A DNA stretch of 64,000 bases from Pyrus communis (taxonomy: Eukaryota > Streptophyta > Magnoliopsida > Rosales > Rosaceae), in assembly GCF_963583255.1 (NCBI RefSeq), contig NC_084808.1, positions 13,043,501 through 13,107,500 on the forward strand, in the 5' to 3' direction. A program made the translations under genes and the position numbers. The notes beneath the pieces were generated by a model. The model searched no databases and was not told the origin of the DNA. It saw nothing but the letters and a program-made list of their open reading frames with translations. Below are positions 46,658-58,923 of this stretch, piece after piece (the stretch's first letter is position 1; every line of letters starts with the position of its first letter).

Positions 46658-46721
<64 letters not shown>
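46658..46721 (+). repeat. (TC)n microsatellite, about 32 units
   Basis: An uninterrupted run of TC units. The plus-strand ORF across it encodes only a Ser/Leu run and is not a gene. Confidence 0.95.
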
Positions 46722-46725
<4 letters not shown>

Positions 46726-46870
46726 CCCAGCCTTGACTTTTATCCCACTGCACCATGCACACCCTCCATTACCCCACCCCATTGCTGTCCCCCTCTCACT
46801 CTGCTGTGCCTTGTTTTACAGACACACACAACCTAAAAATGCATAGCCTCACATTCACAAGGCAGTGAGA

Positions 46871-46937
46871 GAGGAGGAGGAGGAGGAGGAGGAGGAGGAG
46901 GAGGAGGAGGAGGAGGAGGAGGAGGAGGGGGGGGGGG
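46871..46937 (+). repeat. (GGA)n microsatellite followed by a G run
   Basis: About 18 GGA units, then 11 or more G in a row. It lies 150 bp from the (TC)n tract, so a purine and a pyrimidine tract face each other on the same strand. Confidence 0.95.
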
Positions 46938-48896
46938 AGAAGGGTTGCGGGAGAGAGAGAAATAATAATAATTACCACAATCACAACTCAAAACGAGAAA
47001 TGACAAATGAATAAGACAAATATAGGAGGGGCTTCAAAGATCTGTACATAATGGAAGAAAAAAGTAGGTTCGAATTTAATGGCATGCTCGAGCAGCAGCT
47101 GATTCAGAGAAAGTTTGTCGAGAGTTTCTAGTATGAATCGGTATTTATATAATATATATTAAAAATCTCGACGGTTGGATCTTCAATTGTTCAAATTTTT
47201 ATTATACAAACTTTTTATTCATCTGGTGCATTTGAGTATAGTAAAGTTTTTTTTGGTCGGAGTATAGTAAAGTTTTGTTTTCGTGCACAGATTTAATTAA
47301 GGTCGTTTTCCATTTGAGGAATATTTGTTTGTACAATGGATCGAAACAGAAGATCTTCTGTTTTTTCAACAAGAGTAGAACCACATCACTAAGCAACTTT
47401 CCTCCAATCTCTTTTAGTTTTAGGACCCCCATGCACCAACTTTTGCATATCCTCCTCTTTCCCACAGAAGGTATGGAGCAAAGGGCAGCCAAAAAAATGC
47501 AGATGGTATAGTAAGCGAAAATTCTACGATGTTTCAATTCTTTTTACTTAGGAGGTCCATTTGCAAACTTACAGATACAGTATTCCAAAAACTTAGGTTC
47601 GTATTTTGCCTTTTTATCTTTTGGTTTTTACTTGAAATGCACATAAACATGGTGCCAATTAACTGTGGTGAGAGTTCAACATGGAGAAAATTTGAGGTTT
47701 CACCACAAGGTTAAATGGGTGTATGGGAAGTACCCTAATTACTTATAAACACATGTAAGGTCTCTTCTCTTATTAATGTGGGATTCATTCTCAACATTAG
47801 ATAAAGAAACGAGGGAAATAATGTTAACTTGAATATAATTCATAATTATTACCCTATTGTAAACTTGGGGAGGGTGGCACTGTAGCCGCAGTTTTTGGGG
47901 GGGGGGGGGTGATTTTGTTTTTAATTTTAGAATTGCCATTTTTTTAATGTAAATATGGGCTCTGGTGTGGGTGTGGGCCCTACATGGGCTGTGGTGTAGA
48001 TTTGTGGATTTGGCCGTACGATGTTCCTTGACCAGAGTAATATATTTGTCCATTTAAGCTCGTATTAGTTCTAATACAATTAGTTATAACCCATTTAACT
48101 AGTTATGACCCATTTAACTTATATGGCTTCCCTTGAGGGTTAAGGGTTTTATTAGTGAGGCAAGTTCATTTTCATCAAATAGACAGTAGGTTGAATGCCA
48201 AAATATTTAAGCAAAGTTAGTTGTATTTTTGTTGAAAGCAAATGTATTTCTTTTTTAATATTGCTTTAATATCATTTTGAGGAGACAATAAACAAGATTT
48301 CTTTTTCTTATTATTTTTCTTGCACAAATGTATGGTATTAAAGCTTTTAGTATATTTCTTTCTTTACATGACAAATTTCTTGAGCCGCCCCAACGCCCAT
48401 CATGAATACTTGTACTACCTATTTTCTCAATTTATGAAAAAAAAATGTATTTTAGAAGTTACTTCAAAATTTTGAAATTGCAAGTGGTGGATTGGCTATT
48501 TCCCGGATTAAGCTCTCCACCCTTCAGTTTAATTTAGCGTAGTAATTTCATTGGTAAATTGATGATAAAAGAAAAGGTTACTTGAAAATTCAGTCGATAC
48601 AGTACAACTAGTTAAGTAGACATTTCATAGAAAATTGGCAGCCAACTAGAAAGACCAAAACTCATATCACTAACATTACATGAAAAACAAAGATAAAATT
48701 ACAAATTAGAGAGAAGCATCAAGCTAAAGATCTAATCTCGTCTAATTCCTCTCTGTAATTTAAAAAGATAAAAAAGAGATGCATCAACATAGAGGAGAAG
48801 CAATATGCCACACTCCAAATATGAAGGTATTACTACTATTACATCAAGGCTAGCTAGCAGCAAGCTTAGTTCTTCATCCCTAGGTAATAGTATATT
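46938..48896. other. Intergenic stretch, downstream side of the CLE gene
   Basis: Non-coding DNA. It includes a duplicated AGTATAGTAAAGTTTT phrase (47235-47275), a G run at about 47897-47909, and the presumed CLE 3' region. No gene is recognised. Confidence 0.5.
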
Positions 48897-49199
48897 TTAC
48901 CTGTTATGTAAGGGATTAGGACCAGTAGGAACAACCCTTTTGCTATCTGAGGTTGTGTTCTTAGAATGAAAGAAAAAATCATAAAACTGGTGCCCCTTGG
49001 ACTTGCAGAACTCTCTGAAATTAGCTGCCGCCCCTCCCAACACCCTTCCATTCGCTGATGAGCCCTTCATCCTCTTTCCAACATTGTGATGATCATGATC
49101 AAAGGGAGTTAGGAAGAAGCTGGACTTCGAAACCGCATTATTTGATCTGATACAAGCCAAAACCAAGAGCAACAAAATTGCAGTCTCAGCCAGTCTCAT
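48897..49199 (-). CDS. CLE signalling-peptide precursor
   Basis: An intronless ORF of 100 residues, using the Met that opens a clear signal peptide (MRLAETAILLLLVLACIRSN). The upstream in-frame Met at 49313 would put 38 extra hydrophobic/cysteine-rich residues before it and is less likely. After a variable middle (HDHHNVGKRMKGSSANGRVL, then GGAAANFREFCKSKGHQFYD) the last 13 residues are RVVPTGPNPLHNR. The 12-residue RVVPTGPNPLHN is a classic CLE box, with the two central prolines, the glycine and the LHN end, closest in style to the R-x-V-P-S/T-G-P-N-P-L-H-N/H group. CLE peptides are secreted, trimmed, usually hydroxylated and arabinosylated on proline, and bind leucine-rich-repeat receptor kinases of the CLV1/BAM type to set meristem, root or vascular growth. 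Length and layout are normal for the family. The exact member cannot be named from sequence alone. Confidence 0.9.
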   Translation of the reverse strand: MRLAETAILLLLVLACIRSNNAVSKSSFFLTPFDHDHHNVGKRMKGSSANGRVLGGAAANFREFCKSKGHQFYDFFFHSKNTTSDSKRVVPTGPNPLHNR

Positions 49200-49947
49200 T
49201 ATACAGAAAAATCCAGATAGACCCAGAAGAGAACAAGGAGGACAAATTAATATGAAGGAAAATCCGACAAAACACATAAAAGCGACCTTTGAGAGGGGGC
49301 GATCGAGAGGCAAAAGGAATAGGGGGTTTTTGATATTTCGGAGAGCAAAAACAAAAACAAAGACAAATAGCTATGATAATTATGAAAGAAGGGTTAATAG
49401 GACATGCATTTACTAAGGGTATCTCAGGATATAAAAAGACTAGTTTGATATATCAACATCTGTAGCTTTGAACAGAATACCTCCTCACCAAACCCTATTA
49501 AATGCCTTCAGTAGAATTCAATTCATTGGACATCATTTAACTAATTATGACGAAGTTAAAACAAAACAGAATTTTTCTAATGCGAGTTACATCAGGTGAA
49601 TATACAGTAATTTGTTCATTACTTTACACCCGAGTTTTGTATTTACTTTTCTCTTCGTATAGTGTAGTTTGATTAAAATATCGTCCAGTTATAAAATAAA
49701 TCAACACAAAATTTCTTTGAACGAGTTTGAAATTTTCAAAGAGACGTATCAAAAGAGTCAAAGGGCTCAAATGCCAAAATAATTAAAAGCCATACAGCAA
49801 CATTCATTTGCCTGCTATTTAGCTGCCTAGCTTAAGGCTATATTTTTTTTATTCATACATACTACATACCCTTTTTATTGGATCTCCCAACGCATGCATT
49901 CTAAGGCTCTTTCAGTGTTTTAGCAGAAACCCTTCTCTCCTCCAGTC
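49200..49947. other. Presumed promoter side of the CLE gene
   Basis: The CLE gene reads leftwards, so this is its upstream DNA. It is AT-rich. No clear TATA box is certain. It ends at the LINE target duplication. Confidence 0.4.
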
Positions 49948-50281
49948 TTCAATGGACCCTTCCCTTTTTGTTTTTTTGTTTTTTTTTTTTTTTTTTTTGT
50001 TAAATAAATAATATATTAAAAGGGCAAAAGCCCAAAGAGAACAACAACAGAAAGCTGGGCAAAGTACCAGCAAACAAAAGGGATAGCCTAATCCACGCAG
50101 GGAAGGCAAGAGACAACTTAGAGGCTAAGGAGCAACAACATTTCAATTATGGAAGATCCCTATGTTAATGGTGGAAGGCTTAACTTTCGAAGTACACAAT
50201 CAACATTGAATCATATTGGTGATCAACTGAAGAACTATAGTAGGAGGTTTCCTGCAATTGTTGAAAATGCAGTTATTCTGC

Positions 50282-52432
50282 TGATAGGAGCATATTTAGG
50301 CGACTTAACTAGCTTATTCTTGTGCATTTGTGCTATTATTTCTTAGTTAATGTCGTATTACAACTCAATTTCGTGTGTTTGTAGGTCCTATGGGTTAAAG
50401 TACCAAGGAAGTGCATTTTGGGGCAATTTGGAGCAATTTTGGACACTATGTGGATAGCTTGCATATGGGCCAACATGGATGAACGAATTTGGACTTCATC
50501 AGGCTAGAAATGTGATAAGAAAAGGAAGGAACTAAGCTAAGGACAAAGTGGATAAGGAAGTAGCTCACAAGAGGAAACCCTATCCAAAACCTTATCTAAA
50601 CCTTATCCAACATTATCCAAAACATTATCCAAACCTTATCTCATCTTATCCTATCCAAACCTTATCATGTCTTAATCCTAATTGCAAGGGGACCTAAATA
50701 GATAATTCTAGAACCTATTTCTAGAAGCATCCTCTTCTAGAAGGCCCAAATCAGCCACAAAACCCATTATTTCTAAAAACCCTACAAAAGTGGCGCACCA
50801 AACCCTTCTAGAAGGCCTTGCCTTGCCTTGCAAGCCAAGCCACCCTTTCCCTCACTTGTGCCGCACCTTCCTAGGCCTATTTCCCTTTGGATTCTGATTT
50901 CTAAGGCCTAATCCCTTTTGGATTTGGGTTACACAAGCCTATTATGAAACTAAGTGGGCCAAACCCCCTCCTAGGTGGATTTGATCACCTATAGCCGAAT
51001 TCTAGGGCCCTAATCCACCAAATCTGTTAAGTCTAACCCTAATCTACTTAACCCTAGGACTATATAAACATAAATTCAGCCAAAAATTCGGACACCCCTT
51101 TATGCTCTTCAGAACCCTTGTGCCGCAACCCCTCTCATCCATTCTTCAACCTCCATACACCTCCATACACCTCCCTACACATCCATACACATCTGCCGCA
51201 CCCCTACCACCATAATCAACCATCCTCCATCCCTCTAAACAAGAAAACACCACCAAAACCCCCAATTCCACCACACACACCTTGTGCCTCAGCAAGGAGG
51301 AGGAAGAGGAGCCAAGCCGTGCATCAAATCCATCTTGGAATTGCTGAAACGTTTAGGTGTAATCTTTCTTATGATTTCAATGTTTAAATTCAATAATCTT
51401 TGTTTTGCAAGCATGAGGAACTAATCCCCTTTTGGCTAGGGGGAATTTCGAAACCATGGTTATATTTGCATGATGATTTGATTACTTTCAGTTGTGATTT
51501 CATGAATGATGAATTCAATTTACTTATCTGTTTTAATTAAAACTTGTTTATGTATATGAATTGAGAGTGCACACTTAATTTGCATGCATAAATATGATGC
51601 TAGGGTATAAGGAAACTTCACCTAATCGTTTGGAACTTATATTCATGAGTAGTTAAGATTGTTGGTCACAATTATGTTAAGTAAATTCTTGGCATAAGTA
51701 TCATGCGCTTTCATAGTTACGAATGCCTCGTCAACACCTATGATTTCCATAGAACCTAATGATCTTTGATTGTCTTTCTATTATGCGCTTTCATATAGAA
51801 AACTTTTAAGGAATAATTTGATTGCAATGCGCTAATTCCATTCAATTCAATAACCTAAGGGAAATCTGAGAGTTAATTTAAGCGTACCTAATTAACTTGG
51901 GGTGTTGAGGTTCATAATTCATTGAATAAGCAACTGAAGATTGTGTTGTATGCAAGTATGCCATGTGTGGAGAAAAACCTCCTAGCCATCTCACCATCCA
52001 CCTAATTCCATCAATTTCGTCCAAATCTGCCTAGTTTACATTATTGTTTTGTTTGTTTGATTTTCGTCCAAAACCAAATCCCCAATTGTCTTAGAGTGTC
52101 TAATTGGTTCAAATATGTTTTAGATTGTGTTTTTAAGAGTTTTGAGTCAAGTTAGAACCAATTTTTGTCCAAGTTTGTGTTTAGGCTCAAAACTGCCCAG
52201 TTTGTGTTTTTAGGCAGTTTTGAGTGCTTTTAGCCTATTTTGAGTCTTGTAAACTTGTTTTGAGTATTTTTAAGTGAGTTAAGTTTTTTAAAGGTTAGTT
52301 TTAATTATTTGAGTCAGTTTAGAGTGTTTAGCAATCCCTCCTAATCCCCGGTGTAAGAACGATCCCTACTTATTTATATGCTACAATTGTCAAAAGAGGG
52401 TTAATTTGTGTGTTAAGTTAATTTTCACATCA
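50282..52432 (+). repeat. 2.15-kb solo LTR inserted in the LINE
   Basis: Starts TGATAGGAGCATATTTAGG and ends TAATTTTCACATCA. It is flanked by TCTGC on both sides (50277-50281 and 52433-52437), and the LINE text resumes on each side. It has a promoter-like CTATATAAACA box near 51061. It contains no primer site, gag or pol. A single LTR with a perfect 5-bp duplication is what LTR-LTR recombination leaves. The strand is inferred from the TATA box and the CGATCCCTACTTATTTATATGC end block. Confidence 0.85.
50580..50668 (+). repeat. TATCCAAACCT-type short tandem repeat in the solo LTR
   Basis: About eight degenerate copies of (C)CTTATC(C/T)AAA with an 11-16 bp spacing. Confidence 0.7.
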
Positions 52433-54933
52433 TCTGCTTACACCATATGCAGTAAACAGTGACTGCCAGCGAAAGTTTTCTAACCACCATGGAAAGGGAT
52501 TTCCCCCAGCATTGGGCCACTACACACTCCACAAAAAAAGGCTATGGAGGGTGGAGCCAGGGAACCCCACACCTCAACACATGCCGCCAAAGACCTTCAC
52601 TATAAGGGCACTCAAAGAAAAGGTGAGAGTGAGATTCTAACTCAGAGTCACACAACACACAATTAAGATTGGCACAAGGAGCATATTGACCAATGCAATC
52701 TAGCATAGTAAGTTTATTCTTTATGGTTAACCACAACACAAAACTTGCACGTGGAATAGACACACTGTGCCACACAAGGTGGTTCCAAGAAATTTTAGGT
52801 GCCACAGGACGGATGCAATTCCACATAGAAGATGAAGTGAAAATATCGTCTTTCCTAGGAGCCCAAAAGAAAGAATCCAAATTCTGAGAAGAGGGCATAA
52901 CGTTGTAGGAATCTAATTGAATGTTACAAAAGGTTTGGTTGGTAGTAAACAGCCAACACCACTCAGAGGCCCTAATCACAGAAGATAGCTTAGAATTTAT
53001 ATGAAGACCAGAGGCCAACACTACCTCGTAGCCCCAAACGTCTAAAAGAGAACCATGAGCAAGTAGATCATACCACATAAAAGTAGACGACCCATCTCCC
53101 ATTAAAATATGAATAAGAGGCTTAATAAGATCCTGAAGCTTTAAAAGTTTCCTCCAATTCCATGAGCAAGTAGACAACACTTTTAGGCTCCAAAAACACT
53201 TATCTTGAAGGAAATATGCTTTGACCCATTTAGACCACACATTACCACCTCCATGACTGAACAAAAACCAAATATGGCAAGCCATAAGAGCTAAATTCCA
53301 AGAGTGCAAACCTTTAATCCCCAATCCTTCTTCATCTTTGGGGCAACAAACCTCCCTCCAAGACACTTTAGCAAAATAATTCCCCAATACCTTGCTGGAG
53401 CAAAGAAATCGGCGAGAAAACTGCTCAATGTCTTTCGTAATCTTTTTGGGCAAGAAAAGGTGAGAAGCCCAATAAACCTGGAGGCCACCTAAGATTGAAA
53501 TTACCAATTGTAAACAACCAGCAAAAGACAATGATTTATGCTCCCAGCTGCGAATATGATTATCAACTTTCTCAAGTAAAGGTACATAATTTGCATAGGT
53601 CAACTTAGAATTGATCAAAGGCACCCCAAGATACTTAAAGGCAAGACACCCCTCTTGAAACCCAAAGCAGCTCACAATTCTAGTCATGACTCTAGTTTTG
53701 ACTCCAGAAAGAAAAATATTACTCTTGGAAGCATTTGGAGTTAAACCAGAAAGGTGAGAAAAGTAATCCAAAGCCTCTTTTAAAACCCTTGCAAAGAGTA
53801 AGTCTCCATGGCAAAAAAACAAGCAAATCATCAACAAAAGCCATATGAGTAAGTCTAATCTTATCACATCTCCAATGGAACCGAAAGTCAGGGGAAGCAA
53901 CCACTTTAGCATGCATAATTAAGGAAAAGACCTCCATGGCAATAACAAAAAGGTAAGGAGACAAAGTATCCCCTTGTCTATGACCACGCTTCCCAGGAAA
54001 AAAAACCAACCAGCTCACCATTAACTGCCACAGAGAAATAAGCGCTAGAGATACAACATCGGATCCATTGAACAAACCTTGGATGAAAGTTAAAAGCCAA
54101 CAAAACACCAAGCAAAAACTTCCAATCCAAAGTATCATAGGCTTTGCGAATATCCACCTTGATCGCACACCTACGAGTTCCATTATTCAAATTGTAACCA
54201 CGAAAAAGCTCTTGGACAAAAAGAATATTATCTCCAATACGACAACCTACCACAAAGGCAGATTGTGTATCACTAATGATGGTAGGCAGAACACCTTTGA
54301 TTCTATTAGCCATAATCTTAGAGATGATTTTATAAAGGGTGTTGCAACAAGAAATAGGCCGAAAATCCCCCATGGAAGAGGGGTTAGGGATTTTAGGCAC
54401 AAGGGTAATTATAGTGGTGTTGAGCTCTCGAAGTAACAAGTTGGAGTTGAAGAATTCCTGGACTGCGAGAATAATTTGATCACCAATTATAGGCCAAGTT
54501 TTTTGAAAGAAAAGGGCATTAAAGTCATCCGGGCCTAGGGCTTTATTAGGCTTCCAACTAAAACAAACCTTACGAATTTCTTCACCAAAAACCTCTTTTA
54601 CCATAGCAGCAGCCATATCAGAAGAAATAGGACTTGTGACAGGGTTACAAGTAGCAAGATTGACTTCAGAAGTCGAACTAGCAAATTCATTGCCAATAAG
54701 ACTTTGAAAAAACCCCACAGCTTCATCTTTGATCTCCCTTTCAACATAGTAATAGACCCATCACTTTTACAAATAGAGGCAATACGATTTTGGTTAGCCC
54801 GCTTCTTGATAGAATTGTAGAAAAAAACGGTGTTCCTATTGCCATTAGCCATCCATTGGACACGAGACTTCTGCTTAACAAAGCTCTCCTCCCTGGCGGG
54901 AATCAAGAGACCATAGTTACCTATTCAATGGAC

Positions 54934-56689
54934 TTCTGTCCTCCATGAAAGAGCTATTAAAGTCCCGTATGTCAAAAGCTGACACTCAGAGAAAAAGGAA
55001 ACTATTAATTAATATTTTTTTTGGGGTATGCAGATGGATGTTAATTAATAGGGTCAAGAATCATGGACCTGTTTTGATCACATTAACTTGTAAAGCACGT
55101 CATTTGCTAATTAGGGTTGCCATTGAACTAGTAAACGATGGAAGTGTCTGGTTTTAGTTACTATTTCTTTGTCTTTTGGGTGAATGGGAAGGAGGTGATA
55201 TTCAGACAACCTTGTAATTTGGTGCCCTTGTTGGAGCGCCAACAAGACACTGGTCACTTCATTAAATCTATATATAACTTAGATTAGGAGTCGCCGTTAT
55301 ACTTACTAGTTGATCGTACAAAATCATGAGAGGAAACTAAGTAGTAACACGATTTAATATTCCTTGTCATATATGATTCGTTGTGTGGCTCAGGTCAAAT
55401 ATCTATCTCATAGATTTATAGTAAAATACTAGTAAATTTTACCTACATGTTGTTGCAGGAGTGAAAATATAACTATAGATTATGTTTTTAACATATAAAT
55501 ATGCAAAGAGTGTTATAAATACTAAACAGAAAATGGAGAAGATATTTTTACAAAGCTGCCGAAGTTTATATAATCTACAGAAAAGACATTATCAAATGCC
55601 TTATCATTAGTATAAAATAATCCTAGTATTTCCCATTTACAGTCATCCTAGTTCTTCATTGGTATAACTACTTGAACAAAAAATATTGCAAAAGAGCACA
55701 TTGTTTATATACACAAAAAGAATGGGGAATTCATGTTAGGATCAACTATTTACACACGAAAAAATGTGAACCAATACTTGTGTGTTTAGATAACACATGC
55801 CAACATCCTTTAACACATGAGCAAAAGTTTTTTTCTTGAAGCAATCACTGCAGATAAAACAGTTTTAATCATTAGAAAAAAAAAAAAAAAAAAAAAAGGA
55901 AGCTAAAAATGAAAGAAAATGTTAATACACCTGTAATAAAATTGTGAGATGAATAGATTCATAGCATGGAACAACCAATAATAAACCATAGTTACCTAGT
56001 TGTTTTTGTATGGAGCAAGGTCTGTTTTTGAGCTGGTTCGTAACAATTTTCTTTTCAACAATTTGATCGAAACCTGGTCCTGATCTTGTATATTGTTTCA
56101 AATATTTCTTCCCCTTCACTGTGTCAAAAATATTCAAGCCATCGAAAAGATAAATTTAGATTAGATTGAATTGAATTTGGGATGCAATTCAAATATTGAT
56201 ATATAGTGCATAACCTTTCTTTTTTTTTTCCAGATGGTATAAAAAGGGCTCTTCTAACTGATTCTCTCTTTCTTTTATGCGATTCGCCGGTTGTGTCAAC
56301 AGGTGTAGTGGAAGACGAAACTGTTGTAGAAGAGATTGTTATTTCTCTGCTCAGAGATTGTGGAGTTGTTGGCTCAATGGTCAGGTCCTCAAAAACATTG
56401 TAGATGAGAAAATCATTCAAGTTCAGTGAATTTCTCCTGCTTCCAAATCAAAGGTGAATTTTTGTTTTTATTTTTTTTAGCCCCACAAGTCTAAGAAACT
56501 CACTTGGCAACTGTTTTTGATCAACCGATCTCTGATTGAAAACCAAATCTTTACAGGATATGTCATAAACTTTTTCTCCTGATCTACCAATAATTAGAGC
56601 ATTGATCTTGTAACTTCATTTAAACAATAAATTATTTTCTAACCTTGTATTCCTAAAAAATATACTATGATTTTGTATACTATGGGGTG
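54934..56689. other. Intergenic stretch
   Basis: AT-rich, with an A run at about 55874-55897. Minus-strand ORFs at 55922-56137 and 56124-56420 (the latter Ser/Thr-rich with a basic KRKRES) have no recognised domain. I leave them uncalled. Confidence 0.4.
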
Positions 56690-57286
56690 GAACTTGATGA
56701 AGAAGGGTCATGGAGTTGATTCTAGGTGGTGGCACGGTGTGATTTGTTGGAAAAATCACTTGAATGGCATTGGAAAACATGGGTGCGGGCCAGGTCAGGT
56801 ACAGTTCAAGAGGAACTCAGCGGGTTCCTCTCCTTCTCATCTTCTCTTCTTTCTCTCATTTCTCCCCTCTCCCATTGGTTGATTCTCTCCTCTCTCCTCT
56901 CCCGATTGGCCTTCACTTCTACCTCCTTTCTCTCCTTTATCTTCCATCTCCACCCCTTATCTTTTCTTTCCTTTAATCTGGGCCACATACGTGGCTTTCC
57001 AGATTTTGCTCCAAAAATCTGGAGCATTCTAAAAAATAATAAATTTATAATTTTTCCCTTGACTTCATTCGTTAATAACTCCTTCGGTATAACTTCAAAT
57101 TACGCTCCGTTTGCGCCACGCATTCGTAGCGACGAGTACTACGAGGATATGCCAAGAAAGCGAACCCTACGTGACACAACAAGGCGGTCAACATAAGTCA
57201 ATGTATTTACCTCGAAGTGCATTTTTATAAATTCATGTTTTAAAATTATAAAAACTATAAGTTTTGGAGATGGGTTGTTACATCGA
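56690..57286 (+). repeat. Ty3/gypsy LTR fragment
   Basis: A CT-rich block, then CGTTAATAACTCCTTCGG and a GCGCCACGCATTCGTAG block. It ends GAGATGGGTTGTTACA. The text parallels 30760-31259 in the nested element. The start is uncertain and no second LTR is seen. Confidence 0.4.
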
Positions 57287-58847
57287 GTCCTGATTCTTTC
57301 GTCAATTAGTCAAGCCCACATTCAAGGCCAAATCCATCCATAGTATAGGCTTGTTGAGTCTATAAATAGAAGTCTCCAAGACAAAGAAAAAGATCCAAAA
57401 AGCATTCAAGCACCCAGACGCTGCCAAATCTTAAGCACCCAAATTCCCAAAATAGTTTGAAGAATTCAAAAAGCTCTCTGTATTCTTCACCAAACCTTCA
57501 AAGAATCATTAAGCACTACTACCCGTGCCGATCCTTCAAATCACCAAGAGCCAAAACCTCGCAGCAACTGTTCATCCGAGATCAAGTCATCATGACCCTT
57601 GGATCAACAACCTACACATCTCCACATCTGTCGGAGATTGAATCAAAGGAACCTTGTAAATAGAAATTGCAACCATACATTCAAATTAATACAAATCATT
57701 TATTTTGTATACATGTTCACTGGCGGAGCTACACCCACAACTACAGTGGGCTGTAACCTAGGGAGGATTTAACAAACTGTAGCTATAATAGTTTATATTG
57801 TTGTTGCTTATTGTAGGTATAATAGCCCACCCAAATCTTGCCAAAACTAATGGTTAATGTGTTTCTTAATTTATAAATAATACTTCTTCTTTTTTCTCAA
57901 ATAATACTTTTATTACCTTAAATATTATTTTATTATTTTTAAGCTAAAAGTAAAAATGGTAAATTAATACATAATTAGGATTCTCCTACTCCCCATACTT
58001 TTTACCATATTCGTTCAAAACAAAAAAACCCTCTACCCTATTCCACAAAGTTGCATTGCTTTCCCAAGAAAAGAAATTGCGAATCACCATCAAATTATTT
58101 TCTAATGAAATTCAACAGTAGGTATGTTCTTCATCTCTTCATTTAACTTATTTCTTGATTCAATTTTTAGGTTAATTTTGTTTAGTCCTTGAATTTGTCT
58201 ATTAGGGTTAAAGATTTTGGTAATAATCCATGTTTCTTTGTTCTTGTATCTAATAAAAAGGGCTCGATGACAATATCAATTTTTATAATAACAAAAATTT
58301 CAATTCCATTACAGATATCTACAGAACAACTTGAATTGGTATCCTCTAACCTTTTTTTCTTTTGGGTACTTGTTACCAACAAAAGTGATAATATTTGTTC
58401 TCTTTCTGTTGCTTTTTTGTATGCATGATTTATTTGTGTAAAAATTAGTTGGAAAGTAATTAGTAAACTCATTTGATGAGTACTTCGTGTTCTTACTTTT
58501 ATGTAGATTATTATATAATTTTATGTAGGCAAAAAAAATATCATATGACTACATGCTAATAATTTTGGAGTAGGATTCTCCTCCCCCCTATTCCCATCTC
58601 GTTCTCTCCCCTTCTCTCAAATATTACTTTTTGTCTTATTCTCTTTATAAAAAAAAACAAAATTAATATAAGATGTTGACATGGCTAAACCATAACCATT
58701 CAAATAAGAGGGGAGGGAAGGGGAGAAAGATTAGGAGGGGAGAGAATCCTCCTCCAATAATTTTAGCTAGCCCACCTAAGAAAAATTTTCTGGCTCCACT
58801 ATTGCACGTGTTCTCTTGTTATTTGCTACTGGAAATTTGTGCTTACA
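57287..58847 (+). repeat. Left LTR of subfamily-2 element, truncated and interrupted
   Basis: Matches 61155-61632 in collinear order from TCGAGTCCTG to GTGCTTACA, apart from the insertion at 57718-58804. The first about 240 bp of the LTR are missing. The join is to the gypsy LTR fragment ending GTTACA, with TACA shared at the breakpoint. It is followed at 58848 by AATTGGCATGGCCGATGGG, the primer-site region. Confidence 0.75.
57718..58804. mobile_element. hAT-like non-autonomous DNA element inside the LTR
   Basis: Ends CACTGGCGGAGC and GGCTCCACTATTG, short imperfect inverted repeats with CA...TG style. The flanks are TACATGTT (57710-57717) and CACGTGTT (58805-58812), an 8-bp duplication with two transitions, the size made by hAT transposases. 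No transposase ORF is present. Confidence 0.6.
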
Positions 58848-58923
58848 AATTGGCATGGCCGATGGGACAATCTTTACCTCTCATCTCTTTCTCCATTCAA
58901 AATTCATGCACCGTAAAAAACCA

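Larger units (their letters stand above)
50190..54906 (-). pseudogene. LINE ORF2: RT and zinc-ribbon C-terminus
   Basis: In order on the minus strand: KQKSRVQWMANGNRNTVFFY; RT blocks KVCFSWKPNKALGPDDFNAL, FRPISCCNTLYKIISKIMAN and CAIKVDIRKAYDTLDW (box A); then AFVDDLLVFL (box C, F-V-D-D). Next are LTPNASKSNIFLSGVK, YLGVPLINSKLTYANY, and the C-terminal zf-RVT region (NKLTMLDCIGQYAPCANLNC, VLCDSELESHSHLFFECPYS). After the solo LTR the frame resumes near 50281 with NNCIFNN. Frameshifts near 54700, 54000 and 53850 show it is dead. The plus-strand ORFs in this interval, such as 50149-50346, are its antisense shadows. Confidence 0.85.
49948..54933 (-). mobile_element. 5'-truncated L1-type LINE, split by a solo LTR
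   Basis: The element reads right to left. TTCAATGGAC occurs at both ends (49948-49957 and 54924-54933), and the similarity fades beyond. The 3' tail is a poly(A) (T run on plus, about 49966-49999) after TTTGGGCTTTTGCCCTTTTA. The ORF2 remnant covers 54906 down to about 50190, interrupted at 50282-52432. The 5' half with ORF1 and endonuclease is missing, as is usual for LINEs. Without the insertion it is about 2.8 kb. Confidence 0.85.

Noticed and set aside
46588..46836. ORF with a Ser/Leu run
   Set aside because: Produced by the (TC)n microsatellite.
46796..46984. Minus-strand ORF with a long leucine run
   Set aside because: Produced by the (GGA)n microsatellite.
50149..50346. Plus-strand ORF with a hydrophobic end
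   Set aside because: It is the antisense of the LINE C-terminus and runs across the solo-LTR junction at 50281.
56124..56420. Ser/Thr-rich ORF with KRKRES on the minus strand
   Set aside because: No recognised domain, no convincing partner exons, and low-complexity composition.
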